This document shows, in pieces, positions 61,473 through 64,000 of a stretch of DNA of 64,000 nt (positions are counted from its first letter, which is position 1; each line of letters begins with the position of its first letter). A program made the position numbers and the translations under genes. This stretch comes from Bruticola sp004554425. Lineage in GTDB: Bacteria > Vulcanimicrobiota > Xenobia > Xenobiales > Xenobiaceae. The notes beneath the pieces were generated by a model that did no database searches, was not told where the DNA came from, and saw nothing but the letters and a program-made list of their open reading frames with translations. Location: NCBI GenBank assembly GCA_958366945.1, contig CATXCY010000008.1, forward strand, positions 1 through 64,000, in the 5' to 3' direction.

Positions 61473-64000
61473 GAAAATTTCCAAATCTTCTTGCAATTCG
61501 TCGCGCAATATGCGTTCTTTGGCCAAATGTTCCAACAAGAACAAAGCAGCTTTGTTATCCGGAGGACTGTTACGTACCACATCAGCAAGCGTATTGATAA
61601 TGGCTCGATCCAATTCTATATTTAAGCCATTCATTTTTAAGTTCACACCGCTACTAACTTCCAAAACGCTGAGTAAAAACTTTTGGGCGCTCTCGCTTTG
61701 GGTTAAATCGCAACCTTCCAAATGTTTTTTATAATTAGCCATAAGGCGCAACGCTGCCCGATGGGCCAAAGTTAAAGTAAAATTCGAGCGATCGCGCAAT
61801 AACAATTCGCTTAAAGCTCCCCAAATGGGATTGCTTCGATAAGCGTATAAATTGACGCCTTTTTCAACCCCTTCGAACCAATCTTCCAAGAAAGAGAAAA
61901 GGCGGAACACTAACATTTGGTGCAAATGTTCATCGGCATCAGGATGGCAAGCAGCCGCTCCAATAATAGAAAGTGCCAAAGTTCTATCAGCATGATCCCA
62001 AGCTTGTGGTACTTGTACTCCGTCTCCCTCAGCTGAGCCGCTCAGTACTTGCTTCATAACATCGTTAAGATTGGGTTCTTGGCTTTTGCTCAAAACGGTG
62101 CGACAAAGCAAAGCCACAAAGGCTTCCGGCTCAGTCAGCATAGGGCCGTCTTTAAGCATATCTAAAAGTTCTTGCAAACAACAATGTAAAAGATGACGAT
62201 CAGGATCCTCCGCACTGAACACCTGAGCTAAGATATGCTCAATTTGAGCTCTTACTTGTAAGCCTGCTACTCTATAAATGCTGAAAATGGCTTCAATTTT
62301 GGGTGCCGAATTTTCATTAAGCCTTTCACTAAGCCGCTCAACTATACGAATGCGCAAAGTATCACTTATGGCTGGTACCGATCCCAAATAGCCCAAACTT
62401 TGCCAAACAGCCGAAACTATATGGCGCTTTTTATTTTCATCTTGCGGCTCAACTTCTTTCAGGCTAGGAAACTCAAAGACTTTGGCAACCATATCTTCTA
62501 TTTCTGGCTTGCAATTGAGTTTTTGTATTTCCGGACAGTGGAGCAATAAAGCAAATGTACCAGCTTTTAAGGCTTCACCACCAGATTCCAAAGCGGCGTC
62601 TTCGCTGACCACTTTAAAACTAAATTCCAAAGCTGGCTGTCCACAAGAAGCCAGTAGCGACAAAACGGTCAAATTATCTGGTTCATCCAAAGAACAAGCT
62701 TCACTAAATATAAATGAATAAGCAAAGCGCCACTTACTATCTAAATTTTGCAAAGCTTCCCTAACTTTAGGCAAATCTAATTGTTTTGTGCGCACCAAAG
62801 CTAGAGTGGAAGCTCTGTCTTGAGCCAGCAAACGGCCAATTACATAATGAGAGAAGACTTCTTCCATGTGAGCAGAATTTAAAACCTCTCCACGAACACA
62901 AGCTCCAGCCCACTTGTGAAATTCGGACAGCAAAATTTCCATATCTTGCTCGTGCTTAGCCCCAAAATCTTTATGGCAGCAACCACATGTTCCATCTTCT
63001 TCATGCTTGTGTTCAGAACACTCGGAAGCTTTGCTTGTACTTTCTTGCTCGGAGCGACGGAAATCAGCCCACAAATTAACTACAAAAATACGCCTATTTT
63101 CATCTAAGTTAGATAAAAAATGCTCTGAGCTAAGGTCTTCTAAGACGGCCGTGCCTAAGTTCTTAAATGTAGCCCGCAAGCGACGGCTCAAGCCAGCTTC
63201 ATTACCATACTCATTAAATAGTTGCAACAAACGATCTTTCAAATAATGGTAAGCTTCATCACTTTTAGGCAAACGCGATAAAATGTTGCTCAAGAAAGCT
63301 ACGCTGCCTGGCATATTGGTCACTTTAAGGCGTTTAAGTAAATAATCTCCCAAATGGGGAAAATGAGGAGCCAAATCAAAAATAAAAGCAGACAGAGCAA
63401 AGCGATCAGCCAATTCAAAAGTATCCAGTTGATCCAAAAGTGCGTCCAAGAACTCTGTAAGTTCCCCAAACTCCTCTGGTTGAGCCTTTGCAGTGTGACA
63501 ACTTCCAGCGCATTGAGCGATCAAAGGGGCTAAATGAGGTAAGCTAGGCAATAATTGAGTTTTAAATTCTTTTTCTTTGACAAAAGGCAAAAGAGCCGAA
63601 AGTAAAACAGTACCCAACAGTTCTCTGAATTTGCCTTGCTCTGGTTGATTAAAATAGAAAAGAGCATCCTTAAATTTTTTTAAGTCTAAGCTTAACAAAC
63701 TGAGCAAAGCGCGTCCTAAATTGCTGTCTAAATTATCACGAACTTGCTTGGCAACTTCAGAAGAAAGCTCCGCTTTGCCCCTTTTTAAAGCTGTAACCAA
63801 TAAGCCAGTCGGATCTTGTTGACATGCTAATGACGCTCTAAATAAGTAGCGAAAAGCTTCTATTAAATCAGAAGTATTTTCACTATCCAATAAGGTCAGC
63901 GAGGCTTCTTCCAAACGGTTACGATCCCAAAGTACACCTTTTATAGCTGAAACATTGGCTTGTCCAAGCACTTGCGGAGCCACCATTCCTGTGGTAGCTA
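61440..64000 (-). CDS. Large helical-repeat protein with a His/Cys-rich insert (5' end probably outside window)
   Basis: The ~850-aa frame stays open to the right edge (ATG at 63986 has no spacing for a Shine-Dalgarno), so the start is probably missing. It is almost entirely helical, with repeated 35-45-residue antiparallel helix pairs suggesting HEAT/ARM-like repeats. No enzymatic motif is seen. In the middle there is a hydrophilic insert with SEHKHEEDGTCGCCHKD, possibly metal-binding, similar in flavour to the YbeD-like head at 2092. A scaffolding role is possible. Its stop lies within the tail of the GT39-like gene. Confidence 0.6.
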   Translation of the reverse strand, partial: ATTGMVAPQVLGQANVSAIKGVLWDRNRLEEASLTLLDSENTSDLIEAFRYLFRASLACQQDPTGLLVTALKRGKAELSSEVAKQVRDNLDSNLGRALLSLLSLDLKKFKDALFYFNQPEQGKFRELLGTVLLSALLPFVKEKEFKTQLLPSLPHLAPLIAQCAGSCHTAKAQPEEFGELTEFLDALLDQLDTFELADRFALSAFIFDLAPHFPHLGDYLLKRLKVTNMPGSVAFLSNILSRLPKSDEAYHYLKDRLLQLFNEYGNEAGLSRRLRATFKNLGTAVLEDLSSEHFLSNLDENRRIFVVNLWADFRRSEQESTSKASECSEHKHEEDGTCGCCHKDFGAKHEQDMEILLSEFHKWAGACVRGEVLNSAHMEEVFSHYVIGRLLAQDRASTLALVRTKQLDLPKVREALQNLDSKWRFAYSFIFSEACSLDEPDNLTVLSLLASCGQPALEFSFKVVSEDAALESGGEALKAGTFALLLHCPEIQKLNCKPEIEDMVAKVFEFPSLKEVEPQDENKKRHIVSAVWQSLGYLGSVPAISDTLRIRIVERLSERLNENSAPKIEAIFSIYRVAGLQVRAQIEHILAQVFSAEDPDRHLLHCCLQELLDMLKDGPMLTEPEAFVALLCRTVLSKSQEPNLNDVMKQVLSGSAEGDGVQVPQAWDHADRTLALSIIGAAACHPDADEHLHQMLVFRLFSFLEDWFEGVEKGVNLYAYRSNPIWGALSELLLRDRSNFTLTLAHRAALRLMANYKKHLEGCDLTQSESAQKFLLSVLEVSSGVNLKMNGLNIELDRAIINTLADVVRNSPPDNKAALFLLEHLAKERILRDELQEDLEIFLALREQNSAK

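Overview
The window reads as a chromosomal segment of a bacterium with a Gram-negative-type or hopanoid-bearing envelope. It has about 50 protein genes, no RNA gene I can recognise, no CRISPR array, no phage and no insertion sequence. Pointers to lifestyle are a squalene-hopene cyclase, the MEP-pathway enzyme IspG, GroES/GroEL, the late cobalamin genes cobT/cobU/cobS and two molybdenum hydroxylase systems. Many genes start with TTG or GTG behind a good Shine-Dalgarno sequence. Base composition is mid-range by eye. I cannot name the phylum from this sequence. An uncultured anaerobic or gut lineage is possible, but that is inference.

Layout. 1-4374 (plus): a repeat-bearing membrane protein with a FecR-like outer domain (cut by the window edge), a YbeD-like protein with a His/Cys-rich head, MgtC and a DegP/HtrA protease. 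4441-13081 (minus): NlpC/P60 endopeptidase with a JAMM-LysM membrane protein, an orphan MalK-type ATPase, then a probable operon of acyl-CoA synthetase, UDP-glucose pyrophosphorylase, coaD and a coiled-coil protein, preceded by a small exported protein. 13389-19979 (minus): groES-groEL, M32 carboxypeptidase and a family B DNA polymerase. 20220-37660 (plus): exported protein, NAD synthetase, M34-like metalloprotein, transglutaminase-like protein, Ser/Thr kinase, small membrane protein with squalene-hopene cyclase, an unknown protein, pepT, a small unknown protein, malQ. 37748-41248: HAD hydrolase, unknown anchored protein, GNAT acetyltransferase.

41538-49326 (plus) is a molybdenum hydroxylase island: a MobA-like/ModE-HTH fusion, a MobA-like nucleotidyltransferase, a three-subunit enzyme (Mo, FeS, FAD) and a second enzyme with FeS and Mo domains fused. 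49382-53061 has a barrel-like protein of unknown function, a DnaJ-TPR protein, a THUMP RNA methyltransferase and an exported protein. 53129-56764 (minus) is cobT-cbiR-like-cobU-cobS, read as cobamide remodelling/salvage and nucleotide loop assembly. 56862-59114 (minus) is ispG followed by a DsrE/F/H (TusDCB-like) trio. 59451-64000 ends with a GT39-like membrane protein and a large helical-repeat protein that overlap tail to tail.

The main recurring surprise is enzyme families that have lost catalytic residues: the glutaminase half of NadE, the exonuclease of the family B polymerase, the Cys of a transglutaminase domain and the metal Asp pair of a cyclase-like domain on a kinase. The most system-like units are the Mo island, the JAMM-LysM/NlpC pair and the CbiR-containing cob operon. 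Function calls are by motif reading only; no database search or alignment program was run.
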